DNA from: Penicillium oxalicum
Taxonomy: Eukaryota; Ascomycota; Eurotiomycetes; Eurotiales; Aspergillaceae
Length of the DNA: 64,000 nt
NCBI RefSeq assembly: GCF_001723175.1
Contig: NC_064652.1
Coordinates: 2,356,001-2,420,000 of the forward strand
Reading direction: 5' to 3'
Part shown: positions 36,577 to 47,532 of the stretch, in pieces
Position numbering within the stretch: position 1 is the first letter of the stretch
Layout of the letters: every line of letters starts with the position of its first letter
Translations under genes and position numbers: made by a program
Notes under the pieces: model-generated
Databases searched by the model: none
Told to the model about the DNA's origin: nothing
Seen by the model: only the letters and a program-made list of their open reading frames with translations

Positions 36577-37798
36577 CTGTAGCTCGGGTCCTGTGAATTT
36601 TACCAAGCTGATTGGATGGACTACAATTCTCATGCTGGGTAGGTCTGATATCTCAACTTTGGGCAGTGTGGTGATGGAGAGGGAATAATTTGAACCCTTT
36701 GGTCAAACTGCTTCATGCTAGATGAGCGTGAGTACTTGATTCGCTCTTGGTGCTTTCTTCTGTGTGGGGGGGGGGGAACAAAATCGACGAAGGATTGGGG
36801 TGCTGCTGCACTCATCACTCGGAGTTTTCGGCACCAGGTCATCCGGCGGTTACGCTTCTCCATAGGTACTGTTTATTGCGTATCAAATTTCATGCTTCCT
36901 GTTATTGCTTGCATCGGCATGGTCACTTGCTTGTACCAAGCAAAGCCACCCGTGGCCGACGTACTGTAGTCTTTTCGTCTTTGGCAGCTCCTTTCTGCGG
37001 GTGGAGATGCGGGGTAACAAAAAGTGGAGGCCCTAGACGTACATTGACTGATCAGTGTGTGACCAGTCGTAATGGAGCGGACAAGAGACCCTACATCATC
37101 GATGTACATGTACATCTTGGCCTGCGGGGGAAGGGCTGAACATCGAAAGTGTACAGTACTGTCAGGTACATACAGCTGCATTGCCCGTCAACGGTGATCA
37201 TAAGTACCTTGAGCGCCGTCCGTTGGGGTTGATAAGAGTAAGAAGAAGCCTCTGCAAAGATATTCGGGTCTGTATCTCAATTCCTCTCCCTCCGTCATGA
37301 AATCAGCATCTGGTCAATACCAGTAGATGCATGTACCCGTTTGCTTCAACAGGGTCTCCATCGTCCCCATCGACGATGGACAGATGGACAAACTCACCAT
37401 GACCGAGGTCCGTGGCTGGCGCGACTCCACCGATGACCGACCGCACCCCTCACTGCCAGTCCCAACTTGGTCTCATTTGTCCGCCATCACACACCAAAAG
37501 AGGTCTCGGGTGATCCAGCCCCCATCGAAGCAAAATGGAGGATTCAGGTCACTCGTGCCCCTCGTGTCAATTGTGCCAATCCTCGACCCCCGCGATCGAG
37601 CGTCTCCTCCGCGATGTAACTTGATCTGCAGGTGGCGAGAGAGATAAATAGGCTCCAATCAACCAACCTGGTATCCATCCTCGAAATCTTCTGCTCTAAA
37701 CCGTACTCTCGACATCCTCACAGGGAAACATTCATTAGCCGTGTCCCTGTCTCTCTCCCTGACTATCCTTCTTTTTTTTTGGTTGAATCCGAGTCAGA
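36577..37798. other. intergenic, promoter of the alcohol dehydrogenase gene
   Basis: No gene is supported. Contains a G11 run at 36766-36776. The final 200 bases before the ADH start are C/T-rich with a T9 run, as is usual for strongly transcribed fungal genes. Confidence 0.5.
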
Positions 37799-39102
37799 AT
37801 GTCGATTCCTCAGAAGCAAAAAGCGGTTATTTACGACCAGCCAGGCACGGTTTCCACCAAAGTGGTAGAGATTGATGTTCCTGAGCCCGGCGCTGGCGAG
37901 GTTCTGATCAACCTGTGAGTACTTTCCTCAAGTATGCGGAAAGTTGCGCGATACACGATGCGGCGTGCTCACTCCTTCGGGTCTCACAGAACTCACTCGG
38001 GCGTGTGCCACTCCGACTATGGGATTATGACAAATACTGTATGTTGAGCGACCCCAGTGTGTTTCCCCTTCAGCTTGACGAACCTTCACATTCTCATCAC
38101 TTTGCTGTAGTGGAAAATGCTCCCGTACCCAACCCAGCCGGGCCAAGTTGGAGGGCACGAAGGAGTTGGAAAGATTGTGAAGCTCGGTCCTGGGACGGAC
38201 TCCTCCGGCCTGAAGGTTGGTGATCGGGTCGGCATTAAATGGGTGGCCAGCGCTTGTGGAAACTGCCGTATGTTGTGTCTATTCCTCCTCGCTGTGTCTG
38301 TTCTTTTACTGACGAGTGATCTTGTTGCAGAGCCTTGTGGAGCCGGCTTCGACGGACTGTGCTTCAATCAGAAGGTCTCGGGATACTACAACCCCGGAAC
38401 CTTCCAGCAGTACGCTCTTGGACCAGCCAACTATGTGACACCCATTCCCGACGGGCTAGACTCTGCCGCCGCTGCCCCCATGCTCTGCGCCGGTGTGACC
38501 GTATATTCCGCCTTGAAGCGAAGTAACGTCCGACCCGGGCAATGGGTCGTCATTTCCGGTGCCGGAGGCGGCCTTGGCCACATCGCAGTGCAACTGGCCA
38601 GTCGAGGCATGGGCCAACGTGTTATTGGAATTGACCACGGAAGTAAGGCGGATCTGGTCAAGGAGTCTGGCGCCGAGCATTTCATCGATATCACACAGTT
38701 CCCCAAGGACGACAACGGTGAAGCGCTGCAAAAGCATGTCAAGTCCTTGACGGAAGGACTCGGGGCACACGCAGTCGTTGTCTGCACTGCTGCAAATGCA
38801 GCCTATGCACAGGCGTTGCCCCTGCTGCGATTCGGTGGGACCCTTGTGTGTGGGGAATCCCCGAGCATGAACCTCAGGCCATAGCGACGGCCTTCCCGAT
38901 GACTTTCATCAATCAACACATCACAGTGACTGGGTCGGCAGTCGGGAATCGCACCGATGCGATCGAGACGATGGAATTTGCCTCTCGGGGGATTATCAAA
39001 GCTCATTATCGTTTAGAGAATATGGAGAATCTCACTGCCGTGTTCCAGGAGATGGCAGAAGGGAAATTGCAGGGTCGGGTGGTATTGGATCTGACTCAAT
39101 AG
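37799..39102 (+). CDS. zinc-type alcohol dehydrogenase, reading frame broken near its end
   Basis: Medium-chain NAD(P)-dependent alcohol dehydrogenase, probably cytosolic, interconverting alcohols and aldehydes. Exons 37799-37914, 37990-38038, 38111-38267 and 38331-39102 join over introns of 75, 72 and 63 nt. Catalytic zinc ligands are seen in THSGVCHSDYG, GGHEGVG and PMLCAGVTVY. The structural-zinc cysteines are CGNCQPC...LC. The nucleotide-binding glycines are GAGGGLGHIAVQLASRG. After FGGTLVC near 38850 the frame closes at 38882-38884, yet the expected continuation GIPEHEPQAIATAFP runs on in another frame to the stop at 39100-39102. Total exon length is one base short of a multiple of three, so one missing base next to the GGGG at 38852-38855 explains it. 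As read, the product is 291 aa instead of about 364. It may be a sequencing error or a recent pseudogene. Confidence 0.88.
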
Positions 39103-39420
39103 GTTCGCGCAAAGCCATTACCTATTGATTACGGTTCCCATATCCTGACGTCTTCTGTGTATATATTGAACTTGTCTTCAATAACGTGTATAAAGTCACG
39201 ATTGCCTTTGCATCTTCCTTCGGTGGCCCTGTTGGTGACATATTTATTTAGTCCCTGTAATGGGGGTTTGCTGCAGTACAATTCAAGCAATTCTGGGAGT
39301 ACTTCCCAAGAGCTGCCATCTAGATGATAGTGCGAGTTCCTCCCTCACCTGAGTGACAAAAAAAAAGTAACACAAGTGTTGCCATTGACCTAGAAAGAAA
39401 GAGGCAAGATTCCAAAAGCC
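39103..39420. other. intergenic between ADH and tRNA genes
   Basis: 3' flank of ADH; no feature seen apart from short A runs. Confidence 0.4.
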
Positions 39421-39425
39421 AAAAA
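39421..39425 (-). terminator. RNA polymerase III terminator (T5) of the tRNA gene
   Basis: Five T on the transcribed sense strand, four bases beyond the tRNA 3' end, as expected for Pol III termination. Confidence 0.75.
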
Positions 39426-39429
39426 GAGA

Positions 39430-39501
39430 TGACCGACGCAGGGGTCGAACCTGCAATCTCTTGATTCGTAGTCAAGCGCCTTGCCATTGGGCCAGCCGGC
39501 C
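39430..39501 (-). tRNA. tRNA-Arg (anticodon ACG)
   Basis: A full cloverleaf folds on the minus strand in 72 bases. The acceptor stem is GGCCGGC against GTCGGTC with two G-U pairs. The anticodon stem is CTTGA/TCAAG with loop CTACGAA, giving ACG at positions 34-36. The T stem is GCAGG/CCTGC with loop TTCGACC, which also supplies the B box. There is no intron. A34 is normally edited to inosine, so it reads the CGU, CGC and CGA arginine codons. A T5 terminator follows directly. Confidence 0.92.
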
Positions 39502-40690
39502 GATGCGAATCCACTGTACCGCTGGGCTACCTGTGGTTGCGTGTCAGGATTGAAGATTTTTGCGTAAATGAACCTAGATTGCAATCTTTGGTGCTCGTGC
39601 CAGATGACCGTCTCCATCAATTCAGGGCCTGTCCCATCTTTCGGTCGCTATCGGACAGGGTATCTCAAATAGTTTCTGATCAATTCTAAAAAGATTAATT
39701 GATTTATAAGCAGTGGATGTGGCTTCTTTTCATTTGATCCTACCCCTACAATATGGATGCTGCTACCTACCACAGATCCACATCCCGGGCTGGAGGAGGC
39801 CACCTGGGTGGGTAGATATATAATGAGTACCTACCTCACCCGACCCGCTGCTCTGACTCAGGCACAGGTTGCTCCAGAAAGCTCACCAAGACTCATGGAT
39901 AATCCCTGGCAAATTCATCTCGTCTGCTGCCACATGGATAAATTGGAAGTACCCTGGCCAGAATTATTGAATCTACATGGATGGCGTGTTTGAAAAATTC
40001 TTAATCCGAAACATGGACTTGAGAAGGACCTTGAACATAGGTACCGCATGTATTTCAAACATCAATTGGAGATGGTTTTCATAAATTGACCAGTCTTGTA
40101 AGGTATCGGAATGGAATATGCTCCATTTAATTGATGGAACTCACTGCACGAGGCGTTCATCGCCGCTCCGGACTCAATCAACACCTTCAGATGTCCCGAT
40201 TCCGTCAGGTCTGGGGGCAGAGGCGCATTCATCAAGAGAGTAAGGTGAAGGTAAACTGACCTTGATGATCTCTCAACCAAAGGAAACCACCCAGACAACT
40301 TGATAGATATCCTAAAACGAGAAAGAAACTTCTAGGAAAGGCATATATAGCTGGTACTGGATGGAGCTGGTGTCTAAGTCTGAAAGCGAACACCCATCAG
40401 CAAGGCAAACATCTGCTATGAGCAAATTGGGAAGTTTATTCCATACGCGATCCAGTGAGGGCTCCACGCGATGGCACATGATCATAACATACGCGACTAC
40501 CAGGTCCTATTTAACAATTCTCACAAGTTCTTCCTACATCACTTGCACCTTCACTTCGATCGATCTCCCACTCAGAACCACATTCATTCTGAAACAGATT
40601 CAAACGCAAGAGATCCTCGATCTTCTATCAAGAACAGACATACCTCTGAAGAATCACCCAGCTGATATCCATAACCTTCAATCCAACAAG
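39502..40690. other. intergenic: tRNA upstream flank and leader of the Gag-like gene
   Basis: No independent gene is seen. The frame of the Gag-like gene stays open back to 40361, but its translation before 40691 is low in coding character and is treated as leader. A TATA-like element lies at 40342-40349. Confidence 0.5.
40342..40349 (+). promoter_or_regulatory. TATA-like element upstream of the Gag-like gene
   Basis: CATATATA lies about 340 bases upstream of the preferred start codon. It would place transcription start near 40370-40390 and imply a leader of roughly 300 bases. It is a simple motif, so only suggestive. Confidence 0.4.
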
Positions 40691-41554
40691 ATGGCGCCCC
40701 TCTACAAGGACCTCTCTCGTCTATCTTTCACGCTTCCTATCCAAACCCCCGTGCTACACACGCGCGAGGACCTGCCTGCATGGACGAAACACATCAGAAA
40801 CACTGCAGAACTCTGCGGTGTTTGGCAATACTGCAATCCCGAGCAAACAGAAGAGGCGTATCTGATCCGGCGTAAAGCGCTGGATACCTCGTCGCATCCT
40901 CCAGGCCTCAGTCACCTCCAAGGCCGACTGAAACCCTCGGGCGGTATCAGGAACAAGGACCTCGACCGGATGCAGTTACTCGTGGCTGAGTCCAAGAAGA
41001 GCGAGATGGAACTCGCACACAAGAAGTCGGCTCTGGAAACAATCTACCAGATGATCCTGGCTTCCGCCTCGAAATGGAAGAAGTTCGTCGACAAACCATC
41101 CCCTTACCACCAGTTGGTTGAATTCAAAAATTTCATGGATGGACCATCAACCGACGAAATGAACCGCCTCTACTCCGAATGGAGTGAACTACAGCGACTG
41201 GGACAGTCCCCCGACGTGCAGAAGTACCTAACTCACTTCAAAGCACTGTACGGAGCATGCGAGGAGCTCAACTTGGCAACTCGCAGTACGATCGAGGCGC
41301 TTGGAGAAAGCCTGTTGATGTCCTTTCGGGATACCTGGGGACGTCTAGAAGGGCAGAGCTGGTTCACAAAGGACTCCGGCCGTCCGTACACTGAAAAGGA
41401 GGAGACCTACAGTGACTTTGAGGAAGAGGAGACCATGGAGGATGAGGAAGCCCCCTACGATGAAGAGTCAGACTATGTGTGGTCTGAGGAATATTTCTTG
41501 TACTCGGCCGATGCGTTGTCGGACCGATGGGAGGATCCTTGGCCGGATCTGTGA
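40691..41554 (+). CDS. Gag-like protein, Ty1/copia type, without pol
   Basis: A 287-aa intronless protein. The ATG at 40691 (AACAAGATGG) is preferred over one at 40361, because the extra 110 residues look like translated leader. Residues 29-50 carry the pattern typical of copia-type Gag N-termini: W31, a helix with I35, A39, G43, then W45-Q-Y47-C-N-P50. A predicted helical core follows, with Trp/Leu periodicity (YSEWSELQRLGQ), and a very acidic tail (EEEETMEDEEAPYDEE). There is no zinc knuckle, protease, integrase or reverse transcriptase, and I find no long terminal repeats. A second, decayed homologue lies about 1 kb downstream. It could be a leftover of a retrotransposon or a host-retained (domesticated) Gag gene; the intact frame favours the second or a recent origin. 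The family call rests on motif resemblance only. Confidence 0.6.
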   Translation: MAPLYKDLSRLSFTLPIQTPVLHTREDLPAWTKHIRNTAELCGVWQYCNPEQTEEAYLIRRKALDTSSHPPGLSHLQGRLKPSGGIRNKDLDRMQLLVAESKKSEMELAHKKSALETIYQMILASASKWKKFVDKPSPYHQLVEFKNFMDGPSTDEMNRLYSEWSELQRLGQSPDVQKYLTHFKALYGACEELNLATRSTIEALGESLLMSFRDTWGRLEGQSWFTKDSGRPYTEKEETYSDFEEEETMEDEEAPYDEESDYVWSEEYFLYSADALSDRWEDPWPDL

Positions 41555-42525
41555 AAAATTGTCTGCATTTACCCGCGGTTCTTGCGATTCAAACGCCTCA
41601 AATTGTGGTCTCGAGCGTGATTCTTTTGTGGTTGAGTAGTTGGAAGGGTGTGACCGGTCCACCAGAAATGCAAGAATGAAATTTACTTCAAAATGATCTG
41701 AATAGGGCATCATTGCTGATTGTATGTTAAGCCCAAGCTATGATAAGTTGAAAAAAAAGGTGACAGAAAGGTGTGATCAAAATGAAAGAAAAAGTAAAGA
41801 TAACAAGAAGCTACTCTACTCGCCTTCAAATTCTTGGGTGGCGAGACATATGGAGTGTCTGAGGCACGTCTATTCAGGGCATGATACTTGGGTGGAGCCT
41901 TTCCTAGACGGCTATTGATATGAGCCGAGGGGACACAGGCTACAAACCAAGTTTAATCCAAGCACGAGGAGAGAAATCAACAGATGTGGTGGCTATTCAA
42001 GATAGGTGTACACGTCGATTATGAGCCTAGAAACAGGAGAATTAGCAAATTGAATAACATGCTTCAAAATGGCGAGGGCAGTCTGATTGTGCAGCGGCGG
42101 ATCGATTATGGAATCATCATCGAACGTCGGAAAAAGTAAGAGGCGCATATTGTACACAGAATGATTCGCTGAGAGCCCTATGCATGGCTTACGGAAGAGA
42201 CCCACGAGGTAAAAGGCGCTCTGAGCGACTCTCTGGTCATTGTTCTCATTGTTGCAGATTGTCTCGTCGAGTGAGCTGCTTGAGTGTCGAAGCATCGCCA
42301 ATGAGATACACCACCCATGAATCTCACCGAATTCGGATTGAAAATACTAAAAATGGGAGCTCGGCTCATCCTGTCGTGGAGTAATCGACCGTGTTCAATA
42401 AATCCATTAGCGCCCAGATCTTCGGCCATAGAAGAGCTCATAGTGACGTCTGTGATCACAAAAACAAAATTTCGCTCGGCATGCTCAGATGACCTTCGAA
42501 TCCTGCAGAGTCTATCGTTCCAAAG
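41555..42525. other. spacer between the two Gag-like copies
   Basis: No gene, reverse transcriptase or integrase remnant is recognisable in either strand of this 1-kb spacer. Confidence 0.5.
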
Positions 42526-43206
42526 ATGCCGCGCAATCAAGAGAGAAAGCTTCAAAACAAGAAGCCCAAGTCTCCGTTTTTACAATCCGCAGACGACTGG
42601 GATCAGTGGAAGAGTTATATTGAGAGCACTGCCAGGCTCTCGGGGTACATGGGAGTACTGCGACCCAGCAATAGAGCGAACGGAAGGACCTCGCCTTGAA
42701 GAACCAAAAGAGCCGACGCTTCAGCCTGTCAAGTCGTTAGCAGAGTCGCTCGTTGAGTTGGCTCTATCTGATCTCACCAGCTTGCACTCGCTTGCCGCAC
42801 AGTACAAGGCGGACCTTGCTCATTATCACAAAGCGCGACGTGCTATGGACGATCTTTTCAAAAACCATCATGGCATCTATATCCAGTTGAATATGGATCT
42901 CTGCTCCAAGATGTGCACGGCCAGCCTTACGAAGAGCTAAAACTTCTCTCGGGGATCTTTGACCGACCGTCACTCAAGACTTTGGAGAGACTTTAAGCTG
43001 GTTGGGAAGCCGTTCAGAATGCTGGCAAGTCGCTTGCCGTGCAGGAATATGTACGGTGCTGGCAAAACTTGTATCCAAGAATGTGTAGACTGGAATTTAG
43101 TCAGTGCTTCCTCATGGCCGGGAGAACACTTTTCTTCGAGAGCGAGCTTTGTATGAATCCTTGGTTTCCTCCTTCGGAGAGACCGACACTTCATGTGAGC
43201 TTTTGA
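42526..43206 (+). pseudogene. decayed second copy of the Gag-like gene
   Basis: Starting at an ATG at 42526, the translation resembles the upstream Gag-like protein. It has a Trp-x2-Trp-x3-Ile helix, then a Trp-Glu-Tyr-Cys-Asp-Pro element matching W45-P50 of the first copy, and then similar helical segments. The frame shifts by one base around the G4 run at 42642-42645 and shifts back around 42880-42905. An in-frame TAA then occurs at 42994-42996, exactly where the first copy has the Tyr of RLYSEW. The frame afterwards continues (GWEAVQNAGKSLAVQEYV) to a TGA at 43204-43206. Two frameshifts plus a nonsense codon indicate a dead paralogue. No acidic tail is recognisable. Boundaries are approximate. 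Confidence 0.65.
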
Positions 43207-45539
43207 CTTTTCAGCCTCGGTTTGACAGTACAGGGTTCTCTAGCTTTCTTGATAAAGAGGAGAAGCCGGTGGATCAGTCTGCAGGCAGCTTGTAGATTAG
43301 CCACGGTTTTGATTTCGGCTAGTCAATACTTTAGGTCGGAGGAAGGCAATCTGACTAGCCAGTGTTGTGGGATCACCTGGAACTTCTTCAATAGATCCAA
43401 CGGGCAGCCAGAATTTTCCCAAGACCATGTCTAGGGTTATCAGGGGGTTATAGAGATACATATTCTGCACCGATGACTGAGAATCACACATACACACGTG
43501 CGTTCTCATAGGTACAATTGCGAAAATGTCAACATTCGGAGAGACTACACTACCCGAATTTTCGAGATTGCTCTACTTAGAATTCAAAAGTGGAAGTCTT
43601 GTCCGAGAATCTTCAGCGCCATAGCGACACCTCTTTCAACAGACTCGGAGAATGAGACCTGTTTCGGCTAAACCACGGGGTTCTGATCAGCCCACCACGA
43701 GAAAGATCAGTGCGAACAATGTAAATGACTCGCGATAAGAAAAAAAACAAGATTGGATACCGACCGTGAGCCTCGAAGTCACGCTCGAACAAATGAACAG
43801 GATACTGAAGACGCGCCAAAGTCTTAAGGTGTGACAGTAAATTGCATTAGTCACACTCACGAGGATGTGGGCAGGGGATACCAAAATTCGGTCGAGAGGC
43901 AAATGCCCTTTCTGGAAACTGGGCCACATCCCGGCTAGTCAGCAGACTGAGCCCACTGCAGCCTTTTTTCCACTGCCGCGATGCACGTGGAAGATTTCGC
44001 CCTCGGAATGCATCCAACTTAGGGAATTGTCCTACCAGAAATGTGCAGCATCACGACACTAGCATTCTTAGACCACTCTAGAGTCTTTAGATATTATATA
44101 AGGGGTGCGACATATACAATCTAATAATCTATTGTACGGAGCTGATTAGAAATCCCGTCCAGTCTGAAAAAAAAAACCTTGTGGCTCGGTCCGGAATCCT
44201 CTTGATTGAGGTAAGGTTCAGTCACTCAAATATCACTGCTCGAACAACCTCCCGGTCCCCCCCCCCCCCCCCCCCCCCCCTCCTCCTTCCCCCCTTTGCC
44301 GCCCCCATCCATCAGTGACAGATAGACGTACCGTACAAAAAAAAAGGCTTCAATTCCCAATCCCCATTCAAGGAGAAAATTGAATAAGAAAAGGGGACCT
44401 TTCCTGAACAGGCATTGGATGCGGATTTGATTTCCACTTGTTCCTGAGGCCTACGCTCTCCTTTTCTGCGCCAATGCCGAGCAGATCCGCCCGCGGCTCC
44501 ACAAACCCTCGTCTATCATGATCTTCGCTCCTCACAACACCAGACCCGTGTGAGAGAAAATAACCGAGTCCCTCCGGATTCGAATGCGTCTACAACATGC
44601 AGAAAATTCCAAGGAGCGCATAGATTTATGGTCATGAGGGCTCTCCCTCACAATGGAAGAAAATTAAAAAGGAATAATGATTGAGTCAGGGTTGTTCAGA
44701 ACTCACGTTCTAACTTTTTTTTTTCTTGCCAGGTGCCTGCGTACCTGGGAGGTGTGGCTTGTGATTATGTTAGAGAATATGGACCGACCTTGGGCTCAGA
44801 GTCGGAGCTCCTGACCATGTGTGGGTGGGTCTGTACCATCAGAATGTCAGGTGGAAAACCATGGTTGAGTTTTTCCGATCGGGCTCCTGCCACGTCTCTG
44901 GAAGCCGATGACATGTCCATGGCGCGTCTGTAACCGTGGACGCGGGGTCCCGAGGCCGTCGACCTGGGCTCTAATGACGCCATCCCATACAGCTTGATAT
45001 CGCGGTATTTGAACCCGGATCCGGGGATGTCGTAGAAAGGGCTAGCGCGGGCAGTAGTATATTCCATTCAGGCCCCCCCTCCCCGCGGCTCAGGCATGCT
45101 GACACAATCTGAAAGGACCTTAATTGTCTCGCGGGCGTGAGTTCATGCACCAGTCTAGTCTTCAAGTGGATATCGCAGGAGCCCGAAATGGAGGAGAAAA
45201 ACAAAATCGCGAAAGTAATTTCAATTCAGTGCAAGTTAAATAAATTGACAAAGAGCCTCCCAAGTAGTTCCAACCAGCCGCAGAGATCGCAAGTGAAAAG
45301 AGCGAAAATGCAAGGAAACCTGACCCGAAGAAGTTGTGGTCAGGATTGAGTACTGAAACTCGCTGGTGACAACAATGCAGATGGGGGGGTATTGTAACGA
45401 ATGAACAAGATGGCCACCCAGACATAAGAAATCAGAACAAGAGAAGAATTTTGTAGAGAAGAAGAAGGAAAAAAAAAGACTCAAAGGCAAAGATCGCGTA
45501 AAGTCTTTCAGAGTCAGTCAGGTCCATGGACCTCAAATA
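43207..45539. other. 2.3-kb intergenic stretch
   Basis: No gene supported. Contains a C24 run at 44257-44280 and a TATA-like ATTATATAAGG at about 44093-44103 with no convincing gene after it. The right end is the 3' flank of the SWIM-protein gene. Confidence 0.5.
44257..44280 (+). repeat. C24 homopolymer
   Basis: 24 consecutive C between unique flanks, in a pyrimidine-rich patch that continues as TCCTCCTTCC. It is the longest C run of the window and its length is probably uncertain. Confidence 0.9.
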
Positions 45540-47135
45540 CTAGCGGCTTCGCTTTGAGTAACTTCCTGAATTGCCAGCCGCGGGTCGCTTCTGTCCGGAG
45601 CCCATCTGGCCCATCGCAGACGAGGATGCGGTGTTCGCGGCTTCGACGAGTCGAATCAGAGCTCCCAGGCGAATAAGATATTGTTTCGGAGCACGATTGA
45701 CCTCGATTTTGCTGCGAATCTCGAGAAGCTTCGGAAGATGAAGAGCCAGATCGCCTGGAGGCAGAGCACTCAGAGCATCGAGAACAAAGAGCTCAGAGTC
45801 AGATTCCAGATCCATATCATCGGACCCAATGAGCAGATGGTACAAGTTGCGCTGGTCCTCATCTTCTCCATGAAAAGAAGCTCTTCCCCAAGTGTTTCCT
45901 TCCAACGCATCTTTATTGCGTGCAGCAACGGCTTCAAGAATGAAGACGAGAGCCTTTGCAGCACCTTCCGATCCATATGGGGCACGAAGCACAATATTAG
46001 TGTGGAGCAGGGAGACCGACCGACGAAGCTGTTGAACGACTTCTTCGACCTCGAAGAGCCCCCTACCCGGACTCGCGTTCTCCACAGAGGTTTCACCCGT
46101 GGCGCAGTACCGATCAAAATCGGCCAGAAGACGACGAAGCTGCTCCTGGACTTTATCAAAGTAGATCACCGCACAGGCGCCGGAAGGCATGGCTTTGCAA
46201 ATGCTCGTAAACACACTGTCATCGTGAACCGCGAGACGGAAGATGGTCGCTTCCAGATCACCCTGAACCACGCACTGTTCTGGAGTACGCGACTGCGCGG
46301 TTGTCTCGACCAGATCACGACGGAAATCCTCGGGCAAGACCTTCGGACTGAAGGCAGAGAGAACATCGCGCACCTTTTCGGCCCGTGTCATACGTGTTCG
46401 TCGCTCATCGCCCTCGATGCGAAGACAGGGCCAGTTCAGTCGGTCTGCCACCGCTTCCAGCTTACCGCTGAGAAGCTCTTCAATTTGCGGATGCACACGC
46501 GGCCGCCCATCGTGAGAAAGTGCTAATTCCGTCGAAGCAGGGTCCGAGAAGAAGCAACTGTAGAGTTGATCGAGGAGCCACTACGAGAGGACAGGTGTCA
46601 GTGCCAACTGTTCCACTGCAAGTCTTTTCCTTGAGCCCCGACTTACAAAAATATGGTGACAAGCCACATCCGGATGGCTCTGAAAAGTCGTGCACGTACA
46701 GGTGGGTGGCTTGCCAGGCCCGATGTGCACACGAGGCCGATCAAGAAGTTGAAATTCGTAGCCAGTGGCAGAAGTGCCACAGTTGACAACCTCGAAATGA
46801 CCTGTCAGGCCCAACAAAGCTTTGGCTCCAGACTCGGTGTTGAGATTCGACAAGTCGTAGGTGATGCCTGAACGTGTGCGGATCGTCGACACTTGCGAAC
46901 CGCTCCCTTCGCTGCTCTCGTCCTCCTCCTCCTCCTGGTCTCCTTCGTCATCGGTCTCGTTCTCCTCACGAGAGCTGTCACTCTCGTGCCCTTCGTCATC
47001 ACTACTCTCGTCTTGATGACCCGAACGACGCCTCTGCCCCGCATCGTGAGCGGCCCGCGAGGACTCGGCCCGGTTAATTTCAGGCATGTTTTGACCAATC
47101 GAGAGCCTATGAAATTGTCTTGTCGGAGGTGCCAT
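45540..47135 (-). CDS. SWIM-type zinc-finger protein
   Basis: A 509-aa protein from exons 47135-46647 and 46580-45540, joined over a 66-nt intron (GTAAGT..GTAG) in phase 0. The N-terminal 80 residues are highly acidic (DDEGDQEEEEDESSE) and probably disordered. A SWIM finger follows at C146-x-C148-x10-C159-x-H161; the intron falls just after it, and the next residues WLLDQLYSCF are the helix normally packed against the finger. The remainder is helical, with no catalytic motif that I recognise, and ends in a basic SYSKRSR that may be a nuclear signal. SWIM domains bind DNA or proteins. Candidate roles include ubiquitin-ligase or recombination accessory functions, but nothing here decides. The ATG at 47135 is preferred over an upstream TTG frame extension. 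Confidence 0.82.
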
Positions 47136-47490
47136 GGCCAATCAAGGCCGACAAGGGGACAGGATGTCAACTGCTTGATAAAATCCAAAGCCGACAGAAG
47201 AATGATAGATCGTCGGACGGAGAGAGGGGCTAAAGCAAACAAATGTAGAGGATCGCGCGTTGAGCCTGCCGTAATAGCCCCGACAGACTGGAACGATGAG
47301 ACCCCGAAATACTCGACTCAAGCTGGAGGACTCGTTGGAGCCGTGGGCGAAAGCGGGTACGCTGGAATTTTTGAACCATGGAACGACCTTTCCGCCTTAA
47401 ATACGTTCAACGAGACAGGCGGAGTTCTCTCATTCCTCGAGAGCCCTGGAACTACAACAGGTTAACCATCACCTAGAGCAGACGAGAAGT

Positions 47491-47532
47491 GGCGGTGATG
47501 GTGATGATGATAGTGGTGATAGTGGTGGTGGT
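47491..47532. repeat. GGT/GAT trinucleotide microsatellite
   Basis: Imperfect repeats of GGTGAT, GATGAT, AGTGGT and GGT over about 42 bases, in the upstream region of the SWIM-protein gene. Confidence 0.8.

Noticed and set aside
44093..44103. TATA-like ATTATATAAGG
   Set aside because: A good TATA box but no gene or transcript-like frame follows within 1 kb; left as a note in the intergenic entry.
45681..46526. 281-codon plus-strand frame
   Set aside because: It is the antisense shadow of the SWIM-protein gene, which has a splice-linked frame and a complete zinc motif.
46893..47465. 190-codon plus-strand frame with Leu/Val-rich start
   Set aside because: The first part is the complement of the acidic Glu/Asp repeats of the SWIM protein, which gives artificial Leu/Ser runs.
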